Assembly: GCA_903929425.1 (NCBI GenBank)
Contig: CAIYUO010000105.1
Coordinates: 1-64,000 of the forward strand
Source: an uncultured Bacteroidota bacterium
GTDB taxonomy: Bacteria > Bacteroidota > Bacteroidia > Chitinophagales > Chitinophagaceae
Direction of reading: 5' to 3'
Length of the DNA stretch: 64,000 nucleotides
Part shown: one piece after another, positions 10,305 through 20,071 of the stretch
How the letters are laid out: every line of letters starts with the position of its first letter
Position numbering within the stretch: the stretch's first letter is position 1
Position numbers and translations under genes: made by a program
Notes under the pieces: model-generated
What the model saw: the letters and a program-made list of their open reading frames with translations, nothing else
Told to the model about the DNA's origin: nothing
The model's database searches: none

Positions 10305-10865
10305 TTAAATTTTTTCTACGAACTCGTTATGTAAAAATTGTTTTTTGATATCTTTTAAATCTCTTGCGATACTCGCATCCAATAAATTATTATCGAATTC
10401 TAATACAAAACCTCCAATAAGCGATTCATCGGTTTTTGTAGTTAATTCAATCGTTGCAAATTTATTTTCTGCTTTTACTTTGTCCTCAATAGATTTTTTC
10501 AATACATCACTTACTTCAACAGCTGTCGTTAAAGTAACTTGATGAATTCCTTTTAAAGCATTGTACTGTTCAATAAAAGCAGAAGCCATTTCAGGTAAAT
10601 CGCGTTCTCTTCCTTTTTTAACCAACAAAACAGTGAAGGCATTTGTAAGTGCACTTACTTTATCCTTAGTAACCGCATCGATAATACTATTTTTTTGATC
10701 TGCTTTTATGATGGGACTGCGCAATAAATTTACAAACTCACTGCTTGCTGTACATACAGCCTGCAAATATTTCATGTCAGTATATACCGCTTCCAATTGC
10801 CCTTTTTCAGTGGCAAGGTCTAATATACTTTTTGCGTATCTGCCTGCTAAACGAGCGTTTGACAT
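10305..10865 (-). CDS. atpH: F0F1 ATP synthase subunit delta
   Basis: ARLAGRYAKSILDLA...LLVKKGRERDLPEMASAF...ESLIGGFVLEFDNNLLDASIARDLKDIKKQF; position in atp cluster. Confidence 0.95.
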   Translation of the reverse strand: MSNARLAGRYAKSILDLATEKGQLEAVYTDMKYLQAVCTASSEFVNLLRSPIIKADQKNSIIDAVTKDKVSALTNAFTVLLVKKGRERDLPEMASAFIEQYNALKGIHQVTLTTAVEVSDVLKKSIEDKVKAENKFATIELTTKTDESLIGGFVLEFDNNLLDASIARDLKDIKKQFLHNEFVEKI

Positions 10866-10871
10866 TTTTTA

Positions 10872-11381
10872 TTAATTTAATTTAACTCCGTCTGCTAATT
10901 GCTTAATATAACCTTCTTGTTCAGCTTTATTAGACAACTCTTTTCTTAATACTTTTTCAGCAACTTCAATCACTAATGACCCTACTTGATTTTTAACATC
11001 AATTAAGGCAGCATTTTTTTGTTGTGTAATAGCTAATTGTGCATCCGCTAAAATACGATCGTATTCAGCCTTTGCTTTATCTTTTGCTTCAGCAACCATT
11101 TTCTCAGAAGCTTCTTTTGCTTCTTTAATTAAAATAGCTCTTTCTTCACGTGCTTTAGCCAACAATGCTTCATTTTCATTTTGCATGGCTGTTATCTCCG
11201 CTTTCATTTTGTCGGCCTTTAACAAAGCTTCCTCAATGCCGCTTTCACGGTCATGAATTGCTTTTAAAATTGGCTTCCAAGCGAATTTGCCCAATACAAT
11301 TAATAAAACCAAAAAAGCAATGGTATTCCAAAATACCAAGCCAATATCTGGCAACACCAAGGGGTTTATTTCTAACAACAT
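10872..11381 (-). CDS. atpF: F0F1 ATP synthase subunit b
   Basis: N-terminal TM then coiled coil; FAWKPILKAIHDRESGIEEAL. Confidence 0.95.
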   Translation of the reverse strand: MLLEINPLVLPDIGLVFWNTIAFLVLLIVLGKFAWKPILKAIHDRESGIEEALLKADKMKAEITAMQNENEALLAKAREERAILIKEAKEASEKMVAEAKDKAKAEYDRILADAQLAITQQKNAALIDVKNQVGSLVIEVAEKVLRKELSNKAEQEGYIKQLADGVKLN

Positions 11382-11440
11382 AAAACTCTATTTATATTAT
11401 TTATTTATAATTTCTATTCTATCTTTCAATACTTAAAAAA

Positions 11441-11474
11441 TTATAGGCCCATCGCCCTGTGCTAGGGCCTATAA
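11441..11474 (-). terminator. Intra-operonic terminator/attenuator-like hairpin between atpE and atpF
   Basis: Minus strand TTATAGGCCC-TAGCACAGGGCGAT-GGGCCTATAA followed by TTTTTT; perfect 10-bp inverted repeat. Confidence 0.7.
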
Positions 11475-11516
11475 TAAGTTTGTGAAATCTGGTCTATGAC
11501 CTAAATTCCAACTTGA

Positions 11517-11747
<231 letters not shown>

Positions 11748-11774
11748 TTATTGAAAAAAATCTTTAATTATTTT

Positions 11775-12893
11775 TTAGTGATGAGCCGCTCCTTCATGTG
11801 CCTCGTGATGATGTTCCTCTGTTGCCATTCCAATATACATTGCTGCTAACATGGTAAAGATGAAGGCTTGCAAAAATGCAACCAACAACTCGATCAAACC
11901 AATAAACACTGCGAATGGAACTGCAATTGCAGAAGCAAAAACCGTTTTGAATATGAAGATTAAACAAATCAGACTTAATACAAGAATGTGGCCTGCAGTA
12001 ATGTTCGCGAATAAACGAATCATTAAAGAAATAGGCTTTGTGAATACACCTATCAACTCAATGGGGGCCAAAAATAACTTCATGCTCCAGTGCATACCTG
12101 GCATCCAGAAAATGTGTTCCCAGTAACTTTTATTAGCACTCAAATTCACCACTATAAAAACACAAACTGCTAATGTCATGGTGAACGCAATATTACCACT
12201 CACATTCGCTCCACCTGGAAAGAACGGAATTAAACCTAAAAAGTTATTCGTTAAAATCAAAAAGAAAATCGTTAATAGGAAAGGCATGTACTTCCCAGAT
12301 TTTTTTGCACCAATATTTGGGATAGCAACTTCGTCTCTAACAAATAAAATGATTGGCTCCATGAAGGATTGCAATCCTTTAGGAGCTGTTTTAACACCCG
12401 TTTTTTTATAAGCAGCTGCTGAGCTTAATAACACCACCAACAAAATAAAAACAGATACAAACAAGCTTGCTACGTTTTTAGTAATAGATAAATCCCATAA
12501 TTGCTTGCTAGCGGCTGCATCTAAATTTCCACTGGCATCTACAATTTTTGTTTTGCCTTCAATTAATTTATAATCAAAGTTTCCTTTGTAAACAACAGGC
12601 TCATGATGCTCGTCAACAAATTTTTCAGAAGAAAAAACTTCAAATCCTTTTGATGTTTTTAAAATCACTGGCAAGTGAATGGAAGTATGTCCCCACAAGT
12701 GCCAACTATGATCGTCCTTAATGTGCTCCAAAATTGTTTCAGTAACATTAAAGTCACCTTCTTTTTTCTCAGCATTAGCAATTTGCCCTTCTGCAGCAAC
12801 CGTACTTTCATTGGCAAATGAATTGGTTACACTTAACAAAGCAAAGAGGCTGAAACACGCTACCAGTAAAGTTTTTAATCGTAATAAGGACAT
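11775..12893 (-). CDS. atpB: F0F1 ATP synthase subunit a with long N-terminal periplasmic-type extension
   Basis: C-terminal subunit-a domain (ELIGVFTKPISLMIRLFANITAGHI); N-terminal signal-like MSLLRLKTLLVACFSLFALLSVTNSFA; start 12893 preferred over 12947. Confidence 0.94.
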   Translation of the reverse strand: MSLLRLKTLLVACFSLFALLSVTNSFANESTVAAEGQIANAEKKEGDFNVTETILEHIKDDHSWHLWGHTSIHLPVILKTSKGFEVFSSEKFVDEHHEPVVYKGNFDYKLIEGKTKIVDASGNLDAAASKQLWDLSITKNVASLFVSVFILLVVLLSSAAAYKKTGVKTAPKGLQSFMEPIILFVRDEVAIPNIGAKKSGKYMPFLLTIFFLILTNNFLGLIPFFPGGANVSGNIAFTMTLAVCVFIVVNLSANKSYWEHIFWMPGMHWSMKLFLAPIELIGVFTKPISLMIRLFANITAGHILVLSLICLIFIFKTVFASAIAVPFAVFIGLIELLVAFLQAFIFTMLAAMYIGMATEEHHHEAHEGAAHH

Positions 12894-12913
12894 GATGTGC
12901 TCAAAATTTGCGG

Positions 12914-12921
12914 CAAAGATA
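12914..12921 (-). promoter_or_regulatory. Bacteroidota -7-like element for the atp operon
   Basis: TATCTTTG on minus strand 20 nt upstream of atpB ATG; matches TAnnTTTG. Confidence 0.5.
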
Positions 12922-13029
12922 GGAATAAAGCAGTTGAAATTGAGCAATTTTTAATAGAAAATTAAGCCCAAATCTAAAAAAGCAAATTGTTGTATCTTAT
13001 TGAAAATCAATATATTAAAAAAATGTTGA

Positions 13030-14829
13030 TTATTTTTTTTCCACAAACTGCATTTCATTCAATGCCGTGTAAAAACCACCCAATTGTAATAACTCCTGAT
13101 GACTACCCATTTCCACTATCTCCCCTTTTTCTAAAACAACGATTTTATCGGCTTTTCGGATGGTAGAAAGGCGATGTGCAATCACGATAGAGGTACGCCC
13201 TTTAATGAGCGTTTCAATGGCATGTTCAATTAATAATTCACTATCGGTATCAATAGATGATGTTGCTTCATCCAAAATTAAAATGGAAGGATTATATAAA
13301 AGAGCTCGAATGAAACTTAATAATTGTCGCTGACCTAGGCTAAGGGTAGCACCTCTTTCCATTACATGGTAATCATAACCACCAGGAAGTTGCATAATAA
13401 AATCATGCATGCCAATCATCTTAGCTGCTTCCTGCACTTGCTCTTTTGTAATGTTTGTATTTCTTAAAGTGATGTTGTCATAAACCGAGCCGGAAAATAA
13501 AAAAACATCCTGTAAAACAACTCCAATGGAAGCCCTTAAACGATTCAAAGAATAGTTTTCAATTGGATGATCATCTAATATAATCTGACCTGATTGATAA
13601 GGATATAATCTGTTTAAAATACTTATAATAGACGTTTTTCCACTTCCCGTATGTCCAACTAATGCAATGGTTTCACCCGGTTCAACTTTGAAATCAATTC
13701 CTTTCAACACCCAGTTAGGTTCATCGTATGCAAAATGCACATTTTTAAACTCAATTCTTCCTTGAATGATCGCAGGTTCATATTGCCCCATGTCTAAGGT
13801 TACATCTTCATTGTCTAAAACCTTAAAAACACGTTCTGCAGCGACCATTCCCATTTGAAGTACATTGAATTTATCCGCTATCATCCTTAGCGGTCTAAAT
13901 ATTTGATTTAAAAATAAAATAAAGGCTACCAACAATCCAGCATCTAATGACTGACCTGCTACCCACCAAACAATTAAGCCAATACTTAATGCCAATACCA
14001 CTTCGACTACTGGAAAAAAAACAGAGTAGGCAAATATGGCTTTGATGTTCGCTAATTTATGCTGCTCATTGATTTTTTTAAACTTTTGCATTTCCTTTTC
14101 TTCTGCAGCAAAAGCTTGCACCACTTGCATGCCTGAAATATGTTCTTGCACAAAAGCATTTAAAGCAGCAACTGCGTTTCGAACTTGAATAAAACTTTTA
14201 TTAACGCTTTCTTTAAAAAAATAAGTAGCTATTAAAATGATGGGGAATGGAATTAAGCATATCAATGTTAATTCCCAATTGATAAAAAACATAGTGGTTA
14301 AAGTCACAATAATAGTTAACAAATCGGCTAATATAGGAATCAATCCATCTGAAAAAATGTCATTAATACTTTCAATATCATTAATGGTTCTGGTGGTTAA
14401 TGTTCCAATGGGTGTTTTATCAAACTGACGCATTTCCCAATGCATTATTTTATCATAAACCGTATTCCTTAAATCTCGAACCACTTGTTGGCCTAGCCAA
14501 GCCATACCAAATGAAAAAAAGAATCGCATGATGGTCTCCATCAAAATAAAAACAACTTGAAACAAGGTAATGGCTATGATTAATTTAACCGTTTGGCTAA
14601 ATGCATCAGCAGGTAAAAAAAAATGAACCCAATGAGGAATATCAACTTCCTTGCCAATTGAAAGGTTCACCGTTAATTGAATAAGATAAGGTCTTACAGG
14701 TGTTGCAAATGCCAATAAAATAGCTAAAACTAGATTCGCTAAAAATAGATAATGGAAAGGACCAATAAAAGAAAAAACTCTTTTTAAAAGTGCTCCTTTA
14801 AACATGGTTGATGATGGCTTTGAAGGCAT
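13030..14829 (-). CDS. ABC exporter, fused permease/ATPase (MsbA/MdlB-like)
   Basis: TM domain plus VGHTGSGKTSIISILNRLY, LSLGQRQLLSFIRAL, LILDEATSSID. Confidence 0.94.
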   Translation of the reverse strand: MPSKPSSTMFKGALLKRVFSFIGPFHYLFLANLVLAILLAFATPVRPYLIQLTVNLSIGKEVDIPHWVHFFLPADAFSQTVKLIIAITLFQVVFILMETIMRFFFSFGMAWLGQQVVRDLRNTVYDKIMHWEMRQFDKTPIGTLTTRTINDIESINDIFSDGLIPILADLLTIIVTLTTMFFINWELTLICLIPFPIILIATYFFKESVNKSFIQVRNAVAALNAFVQEHISGMQVVQAFAAEEKEMQKFKKINEQHKLANIKAIFAYSVFFPVVEVVLALSIGLIVWWVAGQSLDAGLLVAFILFLNQIFRPLRMIADKFNVLQMGMVAAERVFKVLDNEDVTLDMGQYEPAIIQGRIEFKNVHFAYDEPNWVLKGIDFKVEPGETIALVGHTGSGKTSIISILNRLYPYQSGQIILDDHPIENYSLNRLRASIGVVLQDVFLFSGSVYDNITLRNTNITKEQVQEAAKMIGMHDFIMQLPGGYDYHVMERGATLSLGQRQLLSFIRALLYNPSILILDEATSSIDTDSELLIEHAIETLIKGRTSIVIAHRLSTIRKADKIVVLEKGEIVEMGSHQELLQLGGFYTALNEMQFVEKK

Positions 14830-14899
14830 AGGTGAACAAAGTTACAATATCTAGCTGTTGTTTGTAAAAATCATGTGGTTTTACGTAATTTCGTAATAA

Positions 14900-17158
14900 G
14901 TGGAATATACCGAAAATGATATCACCCCAGTTATTGTAAGCAACTACAATCTAGATGTGGAACAAGAAAAAAAAGAAATTGTTCGACAGTATCGTGCATT
15001 GTCTCGCGCACTAAGACCAAAAATCAAAAAGGGGGATAAGGAATTATTAAGAACTGCATTTGAAATGGCTACTAATGCCCATAAAACAATGCGACGTAAA
15101 AGTGGTGAGCCATATATATTTCATCCCATTGCGGTAGCCATGATTTGTGTTGAAGAAATTGGATTAGGTGTGCGAAGTACCATTTGTGCTTTACTACATG
15201 ATACCGTTGAGGATACAGATATTACATTGGATGATATCAGAAACGAATTTGGAAATGAAATCGCAAAAATTGTTGATGGATTAACAAAAATTTCGACCGT
15301 AATGGATACGAATAGTAGCCAGCAAGCCGAAAATTTCAAGAAAATTTTATTAACGTTAACGGACGATCCAAGAGTAATATTAATTAAGCTAGCTGATAGG
15401 TTGCATAATATGCGAACGCTCGACGCAATGAAACAAGAGAAGCAACTCAAAATTTCATCGGAAACTATTTGGGTATATGCTCCACTCGCACATAGGATGG
15501 GTTTGTATAATATCAAGACGGAGTTGGAGGATTTATCCATGAAATATTTGGAGTCTGATACCTATAAAGAAATTGCAAAAAAATTAGCCGAAACGAAAAG
15601 AGAAAGAACAAAATATATAAATGAATTTGTTCGTCCTTTAAAAGAAAAATTAGCGGCGACAGGTTTTGATTTTGAAATTTATGGCAGGCCAAAAAGTATT
15701 CACTCCATTTGGAACAAAATAAAAAAGAAAGGGGTAAGTTTCGAAGAGGTTTATGATTTATTTGCCATTAGGGTAATTTTAGATGCTCCTATTGAAAAAG
15801 AAAAAGAAGAGTGCTGGAAAGTTTACTCCTTAATTACCGATGAGTATTTACCATCACCAGAAAGACTAAGGGATTGGTTAAGTAACCCCAAGAGTAATGG
15901 TTATGAGGCTTTACATACCACCGTAATGGGCCCCCAAGGAAAATGGGTTGAAGTTCAAATCAGAACTAAAAGAATGAATGAAATTGCTGAAAAAGGTTTA
16001 GCTGCCCATTTTAAATATAAGGAAGGAAGTCAAACTGAGGATCGTTTTGATAAATGGTTTATGCAAATTAGAGAAGCCCTCGGAAATCAAGATGAAGGTG
16101 GAATTGATTTTTTACAAGACTTTAAAACTTCCTTCTTAGCTGAAGAAATATATGTTTATACACCCAAGGGGGATGTAAAAATGTTGCCAACTAATAGTTC
16201 AGCTTTAGATTTTGCTTTTTACATACATACTGCCATTGGATCAAAATGTATTGGGGCTAAAGTCAATCATAAATTGGTGCCCATTAGTCATAAATTAAGA
16301 AGTGGTGATCAAATTGAAATCATTACTAGTAACAAACAAAAGCCATCTGAAGATTGGTTGAATAGTGTTGTAACAGCAAAGGCAAAAAATAGTATCAAAG
16401 ACGCTTTAAGAGAGGAAAAAAAGATAATTGCGGAGGAAGGTAAATATACCCTCCAAAGAAAATTGGAAGGCATTGGAGCAGTTTATAATCCTTTCAATAT
16501 TGACCAAGTAATGAACTATTATAAATTACATAGTCAACTAGATTTATTATACCGAATTGCAACCAAAAATATTGATTTAAAAGAGCTTAAATTATTTCAA
16601 GTATTAGGGGATAAAATTGAAGCTCCAAAGCCTATTCAAGTTTTAGTAGAGCCGACTGGTGAAAATAATACCCATAAACCATTATCCAAAAAAGATTCGG
16701 AACTGATTATTTTTGGTGAATCCAGCGATCAGATAAAATATAACTTAGCTAAATGTTGTAACCCTATTCCGGGTGATGATGTATTTGGTTTTGTGAGTAC
16801 TGGAAAAGGGCTAATCATTCATAGAACAACCTGCCCAAATGCAACTCAATTATTGGCAAATTATGGGCATCGAGTTGTTAAAACAAAGTGGGCTAAGAAT
16901 AAAGAAATTTCTTTCCTAACGGGTCTTAGTATTATTGGAATGGATGATGTTGGGGTTGTAAATAAAATAACCAATATAATTAGCGGGGAACTCAAAATAA
17001 ATATTGCAGCCTTAACAATTGAATCCAAGGAAGGATTATTTGAAGGAACCATAAAAGTATTTGTGCACGATAAGGAAGAATTGGAGGAATTAGTAGATAG
17101 AATTAAATCCTTGAATGGAATTCAGCAAGTTAACAGATTCGATGCCGAGGCTGTGTAA
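14900..17158 (+). CDS. RelA/SpoT bifunctional (p)ppGpp synthetase/hydrolase
   Basis: HD domain CALLHDTVEDTD, synthetase YDLFAIRVIL..., TGS EIYVYTPKGDVKMLP, ACT domain at C-terminus; GTG start. Confidence 0.95.
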   Translation: MEYTENDITPVIVSNYNLDVEQEKKEIVRQYRALSRALRPKIKKGDKELLRTAFEMATNAHKTMRRKSGEPYIFHPIAVAMICVEEIGLGVRSTICALLHDTVEDTDITLDDIRNEFGNEIAKIVDGLTKISTVMDTNSSQQAENFKKILLTLTDDPRVILIKLADRLHNMRTLDAMKQEKQLKISSETIWVYAPLAHRMGLYNIKTELEDLSMKYLESDTYKEIAKKLAETKRERTKYINEFVRPLKEKLAATGFDFEIYGRPKSIHSIWNKIKKKGVSFEEVYDLFAIRVILDAPIEKEKEECWKVYSLITDEYLPSPERLRDWLSNPKSNGYEALHTTVMGPQGKWVEVQIRTKRMNEIAEKGLAAHFKYKEGSQTEDRFDKWFMQIREALGNQDEGGIDFLQDFKTSFLAEEIYVYTPKGDVKMLPTNSSALDFAFYIHTAIGSKCIGAKVNHKLVPISHKLRSGDQIEIITSNKQKPSEDWLNSVVTAKAKNSIKDALREEKKIIAEEGKYTLQRKLEGIGAVYNPFNIDQVMNYYKLHSQLDLLYRIATKNIDLKELKLFQVLGDKIEAPKPIQVLVEPTGENNTHKPLSKKDSELIIFGESSDQIKYNLAKCCNPIPGDDVFGFVSTGKGLIIHRTTCPNATQLLANYGHRVVKTKWAKNKEISFLTGLSIIGMDDVGVVNKITNIISGELKINIAALTIESKEGLFEGTIKVFVHDKEELEELVDRIKSLNGIQQVNRFDAEAV

Positions 17159-17248
17159 AAATTAGTTCAAATATTAGTAGGATTTATATTAGGATAAATA
17201 GGTAATGCAATTTTCAGGACTTATTTTTGTGTCCTCAAACAATCAAAC

Positions 17249-18511
17249 ATGGTAGACGTAATTTTAGGACTTCAATGGGGTGACGAAGGCAAGGGTAAGA
17301 TAGTGGACTATTTTGCACCAAAGTATGACATCATAGCAAGATTTCAAGGAGGGCCAAATGCAGGACATACATTATATGTGAATGGAACAAAAATGGTATT
17401 ACATCAAATACCGTCTGGTATATTTCACCAGGATAAAATAAACATTATTGGGAACGGAGTCGTATTAGACCCTGTTACCCTTAAAAAAGAATGTGATGCT
17501 GTTGCAAGCATGGGGGTGGATGTAAAAAAGAATTTATTTATATCGGAGCGTACCAACATTATTATACCAAGTCACCGTGCATTGGATAAGGCATCTGAAT
17601 TGTCTAAAGGCGAAGCAAAAATTGGTTCTACTTTAAAAGGCATAGGTCCAGCTTACATGGATAAGACAGGTCGAAACGCATTAAGAGTGGGTGACTTATT
17701 GGACAAGAAATTCATTAGCAAGTATATTGCTTTGAGAATGAAACATCAGAAAATTTTAGATAGTTACAATTTCAATGAAGACATCAGTGAAATGGAATCT
17801 GAATTTTTCGAAGCGATTGAATTCTTGAAGACTTTGAATATCATTAATTGCGAATATTTTATTAATGACCAAATTTCAAAAGGCAAAAAAGTATTAGCTG
17901 AAGGGGCACAGGGCTCTATGTTAGATATTGATTTTGGGACCTTCCCTTTTGTTACTTCAAGTAATACTATTTCAGCAGGTGTTTGTACAGGTCTGGGTAT
18001 TTCTCCAAAACAAATTGGTGAAGTGTTTGGTATTTCAAAAGCTTATTGTACACGTGTAGGTAGTGGGCCCTTCCCAACTGAATTGCATGATGCTAAGGGC
18101 GAGGAACTAAGAAAAATTGGAAGTGAATTTGGAGCTACCACAGGAAGACCACGTCGTTGTGGTTGGATTGACTTAGTGGCCTTGAAATATACTTGTATGA
18201 TTAATGGTGTAACACAAATCATTATGACAAAGGCTGATATATTAGATTCATTTGAAACATTAGACTTAGGTATAGCTTATGAAATGGAAGGAAAGGAAAT
18301 AAACTATGTTCCGTTTCAATTAGTTGGCACACCTGTAACGCCTATTTGGAAAACAATGCAAGGATGGAATGTTGACTCTACAAAAATGAAAAATGACAAA
18401 GAGTTGCCAGCAACCATGAAGTCATATATTGAATATATAAATACTTATTTAGGGGTGCCTGTAAAGTTCGTTTCAAATGGACCTGGTAGGGATCAAATAA
18501 TACATCTTTAA
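17249..18511 (+). CDS. purA: Adenylosuccinate synthase
   Basis: VDVILGLQWGDEGKGKIVDYFAPKYDIIARFQGGPNAGHTLY. Confidence 0.98.
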   Translation: MVDVILGLQWGDEGKGKIVDYFAPKYDIIARFQGGPNAGHTLYVNGTKMVLHQIPSGIFHQDKINIIGNGVVLDPVTLKKECDAVASMGVDVKKNLFISERTNIIIPSHRALDKASELSKGEAKIGSTLKGIGPAYMDKTGRNALRVGDLLDKKFISKYIALRMKHQKILDSYNFNEDISEMESEFFEAIEFLKTLNIINCEYFINDQISKGKKVLAEGAQGSMLDIDFGTFPFVTSSNTISAGVCTGLGISPKQIGEVFGISKAYCTRVGSGPFPTELHDAKGEELRKIGSEFGATTGRPRRCGWIDLVALKYTCMINGVTQIIMTKADILDSFETLDLGIAYEMEGKEINYVPFQLVGTPVTPIWKTMQGWNVDSTKMKNDKELPATMKSYIEYINTYLGVPVKFVSNGPGRDQIIHL

Positions 18512-18618
18512 TTTCAGAAAATTGTTTTTTTACTTTAATTTTTAAAATAAAAAAAGTCATTTTTTTTTGGCAAATAAAAAAAATGGGTGAAATTTTACAG
18601 TGTAATCTTCAATAAACT

Positions 18619-18960
18619 ATGTCAGTAAAAACAATTAAAGAAAAAAAGTCCGTTGCTAAAAAAACTGATTTAACGCCTTCAGAAAAATTAAGCAAAACAG
18701 CAGCTAAGAAAAAAGTTGTTGAAGCCGATGATGATATCGATGAAGAGGATGAAGTAGAAGATGATTGGGCAAAAACAGAAGAAGATGATTCTTGGGATCC
18801 AGATTTTGAAGAATTTGATATGCCAAAAAAATCAACCAAAAAAGCAGGTAAAGGTAAAAAAGGACAGGACGAGGATGATGACCTTGGTTTAGATGACGAC
18901 TTAAATTTAGAAGACGACGACTTATTTGACGAGAAGGATGAATTTGATGACGATTTTTAA
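18619..18960 (+). CDS. Low-complexity protein with Lys-rich N-terminus and Asp/Glu-rich C-terminus, unknown function
   Basis: MSVKTIKEKKSVAKKTD...DIDEEDEVEDDWAKTEEDDSWDPDFEEFDMPKKSTKKAGKGKKGQDEDDDLGLDDDLNLEDDDLFDEKDEFDDDF. Confidence 0.75.
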   Translation: MSVKTIKEKKSVAKKTDLTPSEKLSKTAAKKKVVEADDDIDEEDEVEDDWAKTEEDDSWDPDFEEFDMPKKSTKKAGKGKKGQDEDDDLGLDDDLNLEDDDLFDEKDEFDDDF

Positions 18961-18967
18961 TGATCGC

Positions 18968-20062
18968 TTACTCCTGAATATTATATAAAGATTGTAAAGA
19001 GGCCTGTAAAATATCATTTTTATGGGCCTCAAATTTTTCTAAATACCCCTTTGGTAATTTTAATGAATACATCTTCCCTGAAGAAACAATTTGATCAAAT
19101 TTAGGATTAAAATTTGCCAACTCACTTGGATCAATATTTAAGTATTTTGCTATCAAACTTATTTTAAACCTACCCGAAACTTCAACTTCTTGAAACTGGG
19201 TTTGCAATAATAAACTACTGGTTTTATTATCCTTTGCTTTATTTAGTTTATTCCCTTTATCGAATGCATTTACGTAATTCCCTTCATCGAATGCATTTAC
19301 GTAATTCCTTTCATCGAATGCATTTACGTAATTCCTTTCATCGAATGCTGACGCATTCTCTGACTCGAAAACATACTGAGTAGCAATAAATTTTTTCACA
19401 TGATTCCTGGTTTCTAATGGGAGGTCATATTCAATTTTCCAAAAATCTTTAGAACCTACTTTTTCAATGGCTCGACTAACACGACCAGCTCCGCCATTAT
19501 AAGCAGCCACTACCAATAACCAATCACCATATTTTGCATATAATTCTTTTAATATGGTAGCAGCCGCCTGTGTGCTTTTATGATAATCGGTTCGTTCATC
19601 ATTTGGATTTAGTTTTAAACCTAACCTAGTAGCTTCGGCAGGCATTAACTGCCATGGACCAACAGCACCAGCCCAAGATGTTAAATTTGAACTTAAATGG
19701 CTTTCTATAACACTCAAGTATTTCAATTCAACTGGCAATCCATTTGCAATTAAAATTTCATCATATAAATTAAAATAAGGTTTGGCCCAGGTTTTCATTT
19801 TAATTAAAGCAGGTCCTTGCTTATCCATATAAGTCTGAATAAAACTAACGGCCCTTGAATTTAATTGAAATTGAAAGGGCTTTTCAGCATTACCGGTAGA
19901 TGTGATATTGAATAAAGTTGAAAACCCAATTCTTTCTTGTATTAAACTATCCGTTTTTTTATTGGATTGCTGTCCTATAGCAAAAGCAAAAGGAGCGGTG
20001 CAAAAAAATAGTACTAGTGTGATTTTATAAACCTGATGATTGAATTGAAAAAACCATTTCAT
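18968..20062 (-). CDS. Lytic transglycosylase (SLT domain) with C-terminal LysM-like region
   Basis: LKYLSVIESHLSSNLTSWAGAVGPWQLMPAEATRLGLKLNPNDERTDYHKSTQAAA...AAYNGGAGRVSRAIE; signal peptide. Confidence 0.93.
   Translation of the reverse strand: MKWFFQFNHQVYKITLVLFFCTAPFAFAIGQQSNKKTDSLIQERIGFSTLFNITSTGNAEKPFQFQLNSRAVSFIQTYMDKQGPALIKMKTWAKPYFNLYDEILIANGLPVELKYLSVIESHLSSNLTSWAGAVGPWQLMPAEATRLGLKLNPNDERTDYHKSTQAAATILKELYAKYGDWLLVVAAYNGGAGRVSRAIEKVGSKDFWKIEYDLPLETRNHVKKFIATQYVFESENASAFDERNYVNAFDERNYVNAFDEGNYVNAFDKGNKLNKAKDNKTSSLLLQTQFQEVEVSGRFKISLIAKYLNIDPSELANFNPKFDQIVSSGKMYSLKLPKGYLEKFEAHKNDILQASLQSLYNIQE
19251..19348. repeat. 27-bp tandem repeat (about 3.6 copies) within the lytic transglycosylase gene
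   Basis: Consecutive units at 19251-19277, 19278-19304, 19305-19331 plus partial, consensus TTCCTTTCATCGAATGCATTTACGTAA; encodes 9-aa repeat AFDERNYVN. Confidence 0.97.
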
Positions 20063-20071
20063 GTGAATTGA

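Noticed and set aside
19251-19348. Short repeats as a possible CRISPR array
   Set aside because: Units are contiguous 27-bp repeats without spacers and are in frame within a lytic transglycosylase gene.
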